This document shows, in pieces, positions 42,112 through 50,631 of a DNA stretch of 64,000 nt; within the stretch, counting starts at the first letter, position 1; each line of letters starts with the position of its first letter. The DNA lies in assembly GCA_018396725.1 (NCBI GenBank), contig JAGTRC010000002.1, forward strand, positions 1 to 64,000, in the 5' to 3' direction. Both the position numbers and the translations under genes were made by a program. Below the pieces are notes generated by a model. It saw only the letters and a list, made by a program, of their open reading frames with translations, was not told the DNA's origin and did no database searches. Source of the DNA: Candidatus Bathyarchaeota archaeon. GTDB taxonomy: Archaea > Thermoproteota > Bathyarchaeia > 40CM-2-53-6 > DTGE01.

Positions 42112-43119
42112 ATGGATTTGGAGTTGATCCCTCCATGGCTTGAGGAGAGGACGCTTACGGTGAGGGAGGAGGATGAGACCGATCCCAGGTTTGGATGCGA
42201 CCCCTGGAACAGGCCGTTAAGGGACCATATACGCTTCGGGCTTATAAACCTGGATAAGCCCCCCGGGCCTTCAAGCCATGAGGTGGTCGCCTGGGTTAAG
42301 AGGATCCTGAAGGTTGGTAAGGCTGGCCATGGGGGAACCCTGGACCCCAAGGTCACCGGCGTCCTCCCCGTCGCCCTAGAAGACGCTACGAAGGCTGTAA
42401 AGGCCTTCCTCCTCTCCGGGAAGGAGTACGTGTGCCTCATGCAGCTCCACTCCGAGGCATCCATGGAGGCCTTAGCGAAGATTATGGGGGAGTTCACAGG
42501 GGAGATCTATCAGCTGCCCCCGGTTAAGTCGTCCGTTAAAAGGGCTTTGAGGCGCAGGGCAATATATTATATCCGGCTGCTCGACGTGGAGGATAGGCTC
42601 GTGCTCTTCAGGGTTGCATGCCAGGCAGGCACCTATATCCGGAAACTATGCTACGATATGGGTGAGGCCCTGGGTGTAGGCGCCCATATGAGGGAGCTCC
42701 GCCGCATACGCTCAGGGCCGTTCCACGTGGACGATGGATTATCCCTGATGGAGGACGTGGCGAACGCCCAACATGAATACGAGGAGTACGGGGACGAGGA
42801 GGCCCTCAGGAGGATAATCAGGCCGGTGGAGGAGGCCTTCAAGCACATCCCGAAGATATACGTGAGGGATACGGCGGTGGACGCCCTGTGTCACGGGGCC
42901 CTCCTGGCGGTTCCCGGGGTCGTCAAGTTCGACTCGAAGATTAGGAGGAGCTCCGATGTAGCTATATTCACGTTGAAGGGGGAGGTCGTAGGGATGGGTA
43001 GGGCGCTCATGTCGGCGAAGGAGATGCTCGAAGCCCGGAGGGGCGTAGCCGCCGAGATCCATAGGGTCATAATGCCCCCGAATACCTATCCGAGATCCTG
43101 GAGGGGCAAGGCTGGATGA
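42112..43119 (+). CDS. cbf5: Cbf5 tRNA/rRNA pseudouridine synthase
   Basis: 335 residues. GFGLINLDKPPGPSSHEVVA-like start, GHGGTLDPKVTGVLP with the catalytic aspartate, YVCLMQLHSEASMEAL, GTYIRKLCYDMGEALGVGAH, then a PUA domain (DALCHGALLAVPGVVKFDSK). Cbf5 is the catalytic subunit of archaeal H/ACA RNPs and can also modify tRNA position 55. A TATA-like CTATATATTTAGG lies ~40 nt before ATG 42112. Confidence 0.95.
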   Translation: MDLELIPPWLEERTLTVREEDETDPRFGCDPWNRPLRDHIRFGLINLDKPPGPSSHEVVAWVKRILKVGKAGHGGTLDPKVTGVLPVALEDATKAVKAFLLSGKEYVCLMQLHSEASMEALAKIMGEFTGEIYQLPPVKSSVKRALRRRAIYYIRLLDVEDRLVLFRVACQAGTYIRKLCYDMGEALGVGAHMRELRRIRSGPFHVDDGLSLMEDVANAQHEYEEYGDEEALRRIIRPVEEAFKHIPKIYVRDTAVDALCHGALLAVPGVVKFDSKIRRSSDVAIFTLKGEVVGMGRALMSAKEMLEARRGVAAEIHRVIMPPNTYPRSWRGKAG

Positions 43120-43433
43120 ACATGGGTGGAGGCGCCTAGGCCGGATGGTCGAGGGGGAGGAGGACTTAAACCTTAAAGGGAGGGGCGGCGACGTTGATGC
43201 GGCGGCAGATCACCCCTGCGGGATCACCCCCATGGCCTCTAGTACGCCGCCTCGACCGGCTTGGACCATCCATCCCCGAGATATACACGTCCAACCGGTT
43301 CTAGCCTTGGGGAGCCTCAAGCCGGCTGGTCCGGCCGCGGCCCCCAATATTGAAAAGTTTAAAATATGATTATGCCAGGTATCTTTGGTTTATTGGATGT
43401 CAGGCAGGGTGACGCCCATGGGAGTGGTTTACC
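43120..43433. other. Intergenic region with a TATA box for the DUF917 operon
   Basis: No gene is seen in these 314 nt. AAGTTTAAAATA at 43355-43366 is a TATA-like element ~70 nt ahead of the DUF917 start. The sequence is otherwise GC-rich. Confidence 0.5.
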
Positions 43434-44525
43434 TTGAGGCTCCTGGACGAGTCTTCCGTTGAGGATTTAGCCGTTGGAGCGGCCATCCTAGGCACCGGGG
43501 GCGGAGGCGACCCCTACATAGGGAAGTTGATGGCCGTCGACGCTATAAAGGAGTGCGGCCCCGTGGAGCTGGTGGATCCATACGAGGTCCCAGACGACGC
43601 CTTGATCATCCCCACGGCCATGATGGGGGCCCCCACCGTCCTGGTTGAGAAGCTGCCCGGCGGAGGCGAGGTCTTCCAGACGTTCAAGGCTTTGGAGCGG
43701 AGGCTGGGGAGGAACGCCTACGCCACGATCTCGGCTGAGGCTGGAGGCGTTAACTCCACGATCCCGATAGCGGTGGCTGCGAGGCTTAGGATACCGTTGG
43801 TGGACGCCGACGGCATGGGGAGGGCTTTCCCGGAGATCCAGATGGTGACCTTCCACCTCCACGGGATCTCCGCCACCCCCATGGCCATGGCCGATGAGAA
43901 GGGGAACTCCGTCCTCCTGGACACCGTGGACGACTTCTGGACCGAGCGTATATCGAGGGCCGTCACCATAGTCATGGGGGGCTCCTCCCTGATATCCCTC
44001 TACCCCATGTACGGCAGGGATGTGAAGGAGGCGGCGGTCCATGGAACCATAACCCTGGCTGAGAGGATAGGCAAGGCGGTTAGGGAATCCCTAAGGGAGA
44101 AGCGCAGCCCCGTCCAGGAGGTTCTGAAGCTGACCAACGGCTACATGCTCTTCAAGGGTAAGATCGTGGATGTGGAGAGGAGGACGGTGGCGGGCTTCGC
44201 CCGGGGAGAAGCCGTCCTCGAAGGCTTAGAGGAGTATAAGGGGAGCAGCCTCAGGATAAGGTTTCAAAACGAGAACCTAGTCGCCATAAGGGATGGGGAG
44301 ATAGTGGCGAGCGTACCGGATCTCATAACGGTCTTAGAGGTGGAGACAGGCCTACCCGTAACCACGGAGGCCCTACGCTACGGGTATAGAACCGTGGTGA
44401 TAGGCATGCCCTGCAACGAGAAGTGGAGGACGGAGGAGGCCCTAAAGGTTGTAGGCCCGAAATACTTCGGATACGACATCGAATACATCCCGATCGAGGA
44501 GCGCATGAAGGGGATGGGGGGATAA
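43434..44525 (+). CDS. DUF917 protein
   Basis: 363 residues from TTG 43434. AAILGTGGGGDPYIGKLMAV, ALIIPTAMMGAPTVLVEKLP, and the C-terminal VVIGMPCNEKWRTEEALKVV, are typical of DUF917. Members occur beside hydantoinase/oxoprolinase subunit A genes, as here (HyuA 3 nt downstream), and are thought to take part in the same ATP-dependent ring-opening reaction. The three genes run in the same direction as an operon. The substrate is unknown. Confidence 0.9.
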   Translation: MRLLDESSVEDLAVGAAILGTGGGGDPYIGKLMAVDAIKECGPVELVDPYEVPDDALIIPTAMMGAPTVLVEKLPGGGEVFQTFKALERRLGRNAYATISAEAGGVNSTIPIAVAARLRIPLVDADGMGRAFPEIQMVTFHLHGISATPMAMADEKGNSVLLDTVDDFWTERISRAVTIVMGGSSLISLYPMYGRDVKEAAVHGTITLAERIGKAVRESLREKRSPVQEVLKLTNGYMLFKGKIVDVERRTVAGFARGEAVLEGLEEYKGSSLRIRFQNENLVAIRDGEIVASVPDLITVLEVETGLPVTTEALRYGYRTVVIGMPCNEKWRTEEALKVVGPKYFGYDIEYIPIEERMKGMGG

Positions 44526-44528
44526 GCC

Positions 44529-46112
44529 ATGGCCCTCAGGATAGGGATAGACGTAGGGGGAACCCATACAGACGCCGTAATCCTTGATGGGGAGAACAGG
44601 CTGGTGGCGGCTGTGAAGACCCCCACCACGCCGGACGTGACCACCGGGATAGCTAAATCCCTCAGGGAGGTGATAGCCGCGGGGAAGATCGACCCATCAG
44701 GGATAGAGGCCGCCATGCTGGGGACGACCCATTGCACCAACGCCATCGTGGAGAGGAGGAGGCTCTCAAGGATAGGCCTGCTCAGGATAGGTAAACCCGC
44801 CACCACGGCCATAAAACCCTACAGGGCCTTCCCGGAGGATCTGAAGAAAGCCCTGGGAGACATATGGTTCATAGTCGGGGGAGGCCATGAATACGATGGT
44901 AGGGAGATAACCCCCTTGGACGAGGATGAGGTTCGAAGGGCAGGCGAGGAGATGAAGAGGCTCCACGTGGAGGCCGTAGCGGTATGCTCAGTGTTCTCGC
45001 CGGTGTGCCCAGACCACGAGGTGAGGGCCGCGGAGATACTCAGGGAGACCCTGGATCCGGACACCCCTATAACGCTGAGCCACGAGATCGGGAGCATAGG
45101 CCTCCTGGAGAGGGAGAACGCCTCAGCCCTGAACGCGGCCCTGATCAGGGTCGCGGAGACCGCCGTGAAAGCCTTCAGGGAAGCCATGAGGGACGCGGGC
45201 GTGGAGGAGGCGGAGCTCTACCTGACCCAGAACGATGGAACCCTGATGAACGTGGAATACGCCCTGAAGTATCCGATAAGGACGGTGGCCTCAGGGCCCA
45301 CCAACAGCATCAGGGGGGCGGCGTACCTCACCGGGACGAGGAACGGGATAGTCGTAGACATAGGGGGTACCACGACCCTCGTGGGAGCCCTAACCGACGG
45401 GTTCCCCAGGGAGTCCGCCGTAGCCGTGGAGATAGGAGGGGTCAGGACGAACTTCAGGATGCCGGATCTAATAGCGATAAGCTGCGGCGGAGGAACCATA
45501 GTCAAGGAGGGGGAAGGCGGCGTGGAGCTGGGGCCTGAAAGCCTGGGATACCGCCTGGTGGAGGAGGGGATGGCGTGGGGGGGAAAGACCCTAACCACCA
45601 CGGATGTAGCATTGGCCGCCGGCTACGCGGAGATAAATGATCCCCGCTGCAACCCGGAGAGGCTTAGAGGCCTAGACCCGAAGCTCATCCAGAAAGCGGT
45701 AGAGAAGATAGTCTCAACGGTGGAGGAAGCCATAGACAGGATGAAGACGAGCCCGGAACCCGTACCGGTGGTCCTGGTGGGGGGAGGAGGCATAATAATA
45801 CCTAAGTCCCAATACGATAAGATAAAGGGGGTATCCCAGGTGATAAGGCCTGAACACTTCCAGTACGCCAACGCCATAGGAGCCGCGATAGCCGAGGTGA
45901 GCGGAGAGATAGATAGGATATTCTCACTGGAGCATGAAACCAGGACGAAAGCCCTGGAGGATGCGAAGGAGATGGCTAGAAGAGAAGCCGTCAAAGCCGG
46001 GGCCAGGGAGGAGACCGTGAAGATAGTCCACGTGGAGGAGATACCCCTAGCATACCTCCCGGGGAACGCCGTGAGGATAAGGGTTAAAGCCTCCGGGGAG
46101 CTCGCGCTATGA
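44529..46112 (+). CDS. Hydantoinase/oxoprolinase A-family protein (HyuA)
   Basis: 527 residues. GIDVGGTHTDAVILDG (N-terminal phosphate-binding), GTTHCTNAIVERRRLSRIGL, GNGIVVDIGGTTTLVGALTD-like second actin-fold motif (GIVVDIGGTTTLVG) and LVGGGGIIIPK identify HyuA. These proteins hydrolyse hydantoins, 5-oxoproline or related lactams at the cost of ATP; many act with a HyuB subunit, not found here, and DUF917 may take that place. It overlaps or abuts DUF917 in the operon. Confidence 0.9.
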   Translation: MALRIGIDVGGTHTDAVILDGENRLVAAVKTPTTPDVTTGIAKSLREVIAAGKIDPSGIEAAMLGTTHCTNAIVERRRLSRIGLLRIGKPATTAIKPYRAFPEDLKKALGDIWFIVGGGHEYDGREITPLDEDEVRRAGEEMKRLHVEAVAVCSVFSPVCPDHEVRAAEILRETLDPDTPITLSHEIGSIGLLERENASALNAALIRVAETAVKAFREAMRDAGVEEAELYLTQNDGTLMNVEYALKYPIRTVASGPTNSIRGAAYLTGTRNGIVVDIGGTTTLVGALTDGFPRESAVAVEIGGVRTNFRMPDLIAISCGGGTIVKEGEGGVELGPESLGYRLVEEGMAWGGKTLTTTDVALAAGYAEINDPRCNPERLRGLDPKLIQKAVEKIVSTVEEAIDRMKTSPEPVPVVLVGGGGIIIPKSQYDKIKGVSQVIRPEHFQYANAIGAAIAEVSGEIDRIFSLEHETRTKALEDAKEMARREAVKAGAREETVKIVHVEEIPLAYLPGNAVRIRVKASGELAL

Positions 46113-46241
46113 CCCCTGCTCCAACTCCTCATCAAACCGGTATGGGAAGGTTGAAGGAGGCCTAAGATAAGCCGGGAGGAGAGAAGAGATATATGGATAC
46201 GGCGAAGGGATATATCGGTGGTAAGAGGTGAGGTGGTGGAT

Positions 46242-46937
46242 TTGAAGATCCTCGTGGTGAACCCGATAACGACGAAGATGTTTGAGGAGATGACGAGGGA
46301 GGAGCTTAAAGCCGTAAGGCTTAAGCCCGACACGGAGATCGTCGTCGAGAGCATACGTGAGGGACCTCCATCGATAGAATCCATGTACGAGGAATACCTC
46401 GCAGCCCCCCATACTATAAGGCTGATAAGGGAGGGTGAGGAGAAAGGGTACGATGCAGCTGTGATAAACTGCTTCGGTGATCCAGGCCTCGCAGGGGCCA
46501 GGGAGGTCGTGGAGATCCCCGTCGTAGGTCCGGGACAGGCAGCCATGTTAACGGCTTCAGCCATAAGCCACTGCTTCTCAGTTGTGAGCGTGCTCAGGAA
46601 CGTGCTACCCCTGATAAGGGAGCTAGCCCAGCTATACGGGGTCGAGTCGAAACTCGCATCCGTCAGATCCATAGACGTCCCGGTCCTAGACCTGGAGAAG
46701 GACCTCGGGAAGACCAGGAACGCGCTCCTAAAGGAGTCCGAGAAGGCCTTAAATGAGGATGGGGCGGAAGCCATCGTCCTAGGCTGCACAGGCTTCACAG
46801 GCTTAGCATCCTTCATCCAGGAGAGGCTGAGGGTTCCAGTCATCGATCCGCTCCCCACAGCCGTCAAGATGGCTGAGCTGCTAGTGGACCTCAACCTCTC
46901 GCAGAGCAAGATGGGATACCCGAAACCGCCCAAATAA
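46242..46937 (+). CDS. Aspartate/glutamate/hydantoin racemase-family protein
   Basis: 231 residues from TTG 46242 (GTG 46218 is another possible start). KILVVNPITTKMFEEM, AAVINCFGDPGLAGAREVVE, PVVGPGQAAMLTASA, and AEAIVLGCTGFTGLASFIQE give the two catalytic cysteines (NC and GCT) of the Asp/Glu racemase superfamily. Next to HyuA it would racemise hydantoins so that both enantiomers can be used. The spacing of 129 nt suggests its own start signals, such as the AT-rich AGAAGAGATATATGG at 46181-46196. Confidence 0.9.
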   Translation: MKILVVNPITTKMFEEMTREELKAVRLKPDTEIVVESIREGPPSIESMYEEYLAAPHTIRLIREGEEKGYDAAVINCFGDPGLAGAREVVEIPVVGPGQAAMLTASAISHCFSVVSVLRNVLPLIRELAQLYGVESKLASVRSIDVPVLDLEKDLGKTRNALLKESEKALNEDGAEAIVLGCTGFTGLASFIQERLRVPVIDPLPTAVKMAELLVDLNLSQSKMGYPKPPK

Positions 46938-47148
46938 GGCTGAAGGAGAAGGAGCGGGGGACCACCCCTACGGCCCTCCATCCATCGATCCGAGGCTCAA
47001 AGTTGGGGCCTTCCCATCCAGACAGCGATGGAGGCGAAGGATTACCCTGGGAGGGATCGTCGGGACTGGCGGAGAAGCGCTACGCCGGAGGGCATGGACC
47101 TGGACTCTACTGGGATCACCCTTATTAATGCGGCTGGCTGCGGGTCAA

Positions 47149-47904
47149 TTAATGCTCTATGGCTTCCACATCCCTATACCACTTCTTTTTAGGCCCGACC
47201 CTAGCCCTGAGCCTCCACCCCATGGATTTAGGCTTCCCCTCTATCGCCTTTAAAAGATCGTCCAACTTAGAGTTTATCTCCTCCCTCGCGCCTTCTTCGA
47301 GCCTGAAGTTCACCGTTAAATCCTTTATCTTCCTTATATTACTGGTTACGGTGTAGTAGAATCCCCAGTCCTCCGAGAGGATCCCAGCTATATAATCGGC
47401 GTTTATGGTTTCACGGTCCCCCTCGCCGATCTCATGCTCCCGGATGAGCATGAGGACATCCTTCACGTCTTTCTCCGTCAACTGGACTATCTGAAGCTTC
47501 TCGAGGAGCAGCTCCGCCAAGGGTATCGTTGGATAATCCCTCTCCAGCCTCCCACGGAAGTCTATGTCGTGGCACATCACCAGTTTATCGTAGAAGACGT
47601 CCACGATGAACTTGTTGGAAGGATGGAGGAATATCTCCCTGTCGCCCAGCATGTGCATGGCGAAGGATGCGGGCTTCATGGAGTATCCCAGCTCCCTGAA
47701 GAGGCCCTCCACGCCGCTCCTCTGCCTGCTGTAAGCCGCTAGATCCAGGTCGGTGAGACCCCTATTCAAGGCTTCATGCATGGATCCATGTCTGGGGCAG
47801 TGCAGCCGGAAGGCTACGGCCCCCATGACCCTGAGGATTATCCCCCTCCCCTCAGCCTCCCCAACTATCCTAGCCGCCTCGGCTAAGAGATCCTCCTGAG
47901 CCAT
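47149..47904 (-). CDS. Nucleotidyltransferase-fold protein (AbiEii-like)
   Basis: 251 residues. LRVMGAVAFRLHCPRHG, GLTDLDLAAYSRQRSGVEGL, FRELGY and KFIVDVFYDKLVMCHDIDFR give the GS-like/DLD motif layout of minimal and AbiEii-type nucleotidyltransferases. These often act as toxins or antitoxins; no partner gene is seen beside it. It runs convergent with the racemase gene and divergent from the phosphoesterase. Confidence 0.7.
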   Translation of the reverse strand: MAQEDLLAEAARIVGEAEGRGIILRVMGAVAFRLHCPRHGSMHEALNRGLTDLDLAAYSRQRSGVEGLFRELGYSMKPASFAMHMLGDREIFLHPSNKFIVDVFYDKLVMCHDIDFRGRLERDYPTIPLAELLLEKLQIVQLTEKDVKDVLMLIREHEIGEGDRETINADYIAGILSEDWGFYYTVTSNIRKIKDLTVNFRLEEGAREEINSKLDDLLKAIEGKPKSMGWRLRARVGPKKKWYRDVEAIEH

Positions 47905-47958
47905 GGATCTGAATCCTCCCAGGGCCTAACCGGACGGGAAAAGTTTTAGAGAATAGGA

Positions 47959-47968
47959 TTTATATAAA
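47959..47968 (+). promoter_or_regulatory. TATA box of the phosphoesterase gene
   Basis: TTTATATAAA at 47959-47968, ~30 nt before ATG 47999, preceded by AGGA. Confidence 0.5.
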
Positions 47969-47998
47969 GTGTCGGCTCATCTCAGAGGGGGATCGGAG

Positions 47999-48937
47999 AT
48001 GACCCGGATATTCCATGCATGCGACATACACGGCAACGAGGTGTTGTGGCGTAAGTTCCTCAAGATGGCGGAGTACCATAGGGCGGAAACCCTCATCATG
48101 GCTGGAGACCTGACGGGTAAAGCCATAATACCCATAGTGAAGAGGGGGGAGAACGACTGGTACTGCGCCCCATGGGGTAGGAAGGAGGAGATGAAGTCCA
48201 GGAGGGAGGTGGATGAGATGAGGGAGAGGATAATGGCGATGGGCTACTACCCCTACGAGACGGATCCAAAAGAGGTGGAGGAGCTCCAAGCCAACCCCGG
48301 CAAGGTCAAGGAGCTGTTCAACCATCTGATGGTGGAAACCCTGAAGAGGTGGATGGACATGGCTGAGGATCTCCCCAGGGATGTAACCCTCATAATGAAC
48401 CCGGGAAACGACGACCCATTCATAGTGGACGAGGCTATAAGGAACCACGGAAGGGTCGTATACCCTCTGGGGAGGGTCGTGGAGATAGATGGGAGATACC
48501 CGATGATAAGCTGCGAATGGGTTAACCCCACCCCATGGAGGACCCCGAGGGAATGCGGCGAAGGCGAACTCAAGAAGAGGATTGAGGAGGAGCTCGGCCG
48601 CGTAGGAGACCGGGAGAACCTGATATGCAACCTCCATGCGCCGCCGTACGATACCAACATCGACCTGGCCCCTAAACTCGATAAGAACCTGAAGCCCGTG
48701 ACGGACTTCGGCGTCCCAGTAATGATCCATGTGGGGAGCAGGGCGGTGAGGGAGATCATAGAGGAGTATAAGCCTCTGCTGACCCTGCACGGGCACATCC
48801 ATGAGTCCTCGGGTTTCCATAAGCTGGATGGGACCATCTGCCTAAACCCTGGATCGGAGTACGAGTCGGGGATCCTGAGGGGCTACGTCATAGACCTGCC
48901 GCCCAAGGAGTTTAATTTCTGGAGGGTGGAGGGATGA
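47999..48937 (+). CDS. Calcineurin-like metallophosphoesterase
   Basis: 312 residues from ATG 47999, with GGAG directly upstream (an upstream GTG at 47969 is less likely). HACDIHGNEVLWRKF, LIMAGDLTGK, MNPGNDDPFI, NLHAPPYDTNID and LTLHGHIHESSG supply the metal ligands (D-H, GD, GND, H, GH-H). Such enzymes cleave phosphomonoesters or diesters with two metals; the natural substrate is unknown. The gene is alone in its transcript. Confidence 0.9.
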   Translation: MTRIFHACDIHGNEVLWRKFLKMAEYHRAETLIMAGDLTGKAIIPIVKRGENDWYCAPWGRKEEMKSRREVDEMRERIMAMGYYPYETDPKEVEELQANPGKVKELFNHLMVETLKRWMDMAEDLPRDVTLIMNPGNDDPFIVDEAIRNHGRVVYPLGRVVEIDGRYPMISCEWVNPTPWRTPRECGEGELKKRIEEELGRVGDRENLICNLHAPPYDTNIDLAPKLDKNLKPVTDFGVPVMIHVGSRAVREIIEEYKPLLTLHGHIHESSGFHKLDGTICLNPGSEYESGILRGYVIDLPPKEFNFWRVEG

Positions 48938-49006
48938 AGACCCTTGGAATCGGGCCTTAAAAGCCGACAACGGCTTCTAATCCTCTACTGGGATGATGGG
49001 CCGCAG

Positions 49007-49043
49007 GCTTAACTCCAAATAGAGAACTGATTTGGAGTTAAGC
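49007..49043. terminator. 14-bp hairpin downstream of the phosphoesterase gene
   Basis: GCTTAACTCCAAAT (49007-49020) and ATTTGGAGTTAAGC (49030-49043) form a perfect 14-bp stem with a 9-nt loop. It may end transcription, or be the end of a mobile element. AT-rich sequence with another dyad (ATTCTT-AATTG-AAGAAT, 49080-49096) follows. Confidence 0.45.
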
Positions 49044-49211
49044 TCCTAGGAGGCCCTCGATTAAAAAATTCTTGATTAAATTCTTAATTGAAGAATCTGA
49101 TGAGGGCCGTCTCGCTCGCCTCCCGGCGCCCAGGATGAAGCTTAATTTATTGGAGTACCGGCTAAGACTGGTTCGGCCATGGGCCTCATAGGAAAGAACA
49201 GTTATTTTCTC

Positions 49212-49664
49212 TCAGCCTTTTCCCCAGGTCCATCCATTGCTTTCGGTCTTCCTTAAGTTATATTTCCTCCTGCATTTTTCGAATTCTCTAGATGCGACTT
49301 TCCAAAATCCACCCTCATCGTATAGTGGGATCCCATAGAAGATAGCGTCTAAGGCGAAGGGATTTAGCTCTCTGATCATCTCAAGGAATTCTCGAGGGGT
49401 ATATGCCGTTATATCCGCTTTGAGAGAATATTTTTGGGATGCTTCTAGGAGCCGTGTGAAGCGCTCCTTCACCTCGACTTTTCTAAGCTTAGGCGAGACC
49501 ACAATTATATCTATGTCCGAAAACTTATCGACGAACCCCCCTTTAGCCAATGAGCCGTGTAATATCAGGGTTAATGGGTTGAGGTCCCCCGCTAAATCAT
49601 TTATGAAGTGCTCCAGCTTCGAGGCATCAAATCCTTTAACCCTGTCCAGCCTCTTTTTCAGCAA
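49212..49664 (-). CDS. MNT-type nucleotidyltransferase (third pair)
   Basis: 150 residues. LTLILHGSLAKGGFVDKFSD, IDIIVVSPKL give the GS and DID signature of MNT antitoxins. The start (49664) overlaps the end of the HEPN gene by 29 nt. C-terminal ~50 residues (NPFALDAIFYGIPLYDEGG) resemble those of the MNT in the second pair. Together they form an intact HEPN-MNT pair. Confidence 0.82.
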   Translation of the reverse strand: MLKKRLDRVKGFDASKLEHFINDLAGDLNPLTLILHGSLAKGGFVDKFSDIDIIVVSPKLRKVEVKERFTRLLEASQKYSLKADITAYTPREFLEMIRELNPFALDAIFYGIPLYDEGGFWKVASREFEKCRRKYNLRKTESNGWTWGKG

Positions 49665-50037
49665 GCTTGACTATCTCCTCCGCGAGGCGGACGGCTTCCT
49701 CAGCATCCCTCATTAGAAAATATTCGTGGGGAGCTCCCCTTTCAAAGGCGTTCGGGTAACGCGTAGGTATATAATATCTATCTAAGATCCTCGCGTATTG
49801 AATGTGCTCCTCGGTCACGTTCGCTCCAGACTCCCGCGCTGCCAAGAGCAGCTCGGATACGCTATGCCCAGGCTCGAACCTTCCAAGAAGCAAGAGCAAA
49901 GCTTTCGAGGCCTTCTCGGCTGCCTGTTGGGAATGGAAACAAGAGGCGGCGTACTTATCCTCCTTTAAGAGAATCTTAGCTATAGATAAATCTTCTAAGG
50001 CTTCTGAAAGCCAATCCTTGTAGCGTCTACCACTCAA
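49636..50037 (-). CDS. HEPN-domain toxin (third pair)
   Basis: 133 residues from TTG 50037. RRYKDWLSEALEDLSIAKIL, CFHSQQAAEKASKALLLLLG and DRYYIPTRYPNAFERGAPHE match HEPN toxins of the HepT kind, close in sequence to the first-pair HEPN at 10.2 kb (both end in a YIPTRYPN block). The MNT partner follows. Order is HEPN then MNT, as in the first pair. TATA-like AAATAGATTATG lies upstream near 50060-50072. Confidence 0.82.
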   Translation of the reverse strand: MSGRRYKDWLSEALEDLSIAKILLKEDKYAASCFHSQQAAEKASKALLLLLGRFEPGHSVSELLLAARESGANVTEEHIQYARILDRYYIPTRYPNAFERGAPHEYFLMRDAEEAVRLAEEIVKLAEKEAGQG

Positions 50038-50631
50038 GTTTTTACACCATTCCCCGAGACATAATCTATTTCGAAGGCTCGCGCATTATTGAACGGTTCA
50101 ATGCCTTCAATGCGTATTTCCCCCTCCCCACCTCGAGATCTTTCAGCGCCCACGCCACCGATTCAACCCCATAAAAATATCGTGAAGACGTGTTTTTAAG
50201 GGATCTCCTCGAACCATGTTGAGCCATCTCCCAAGCCATAAAATTTTAGGCCGTCCCCAATGTTTGGGACCCTGATATGTAGGGTTTGGATTAAGCCCTA
50301 AATACTCCATGGCTGAAGCCCCCTCAGCGTAAAGGCTCGGCTGATCGCAGCCGTCCAAGTCTATGGAGACGATCTTTCTCTTTATCCAAGCCCTAGTTCT
50401 TTAAATTCTCTAAAGGGGCTTGGTACGCCGCGCCTAAGCCCATCCGATGACCTGTAAACTGAGGCCCGATCGGATTCGAGCCCTAAAACTAAGATCTCAT
50501 GATGATCAAACTCCATTCCAAGGCGTATAATGAATGGGAGGATAGAAAGGGTTGCGTGATTGTAGATCCATACATGTATGTTGGAGGAAACAGGATAGGG
50601 TAAAAAAAGTGGGGTTGGTGGTTTTTCAGGT
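50038..50631. other. 594-nt gene-free region
   Basis: A 71-residue minus-strand frame at 50143-50358 matches no known family and is probably chance. TGAAC-G-GTTCA at 50090-50100 is an 11-bp palindrome near the HEPN promoter. Nothing else is recognised. Confidence 0.4.

Noticed and set aside
44984-45538. 184-residue plus-strand frame inside hyuA
   Set aside because: It is an out-of-frame shadow of hyuA with arginine/glycine-rich composition.
50143-50358. 71-residue gene on the minus strand
   Set aside because: No family pattern, no ribosome-binding site and composition like non-coding sequence.
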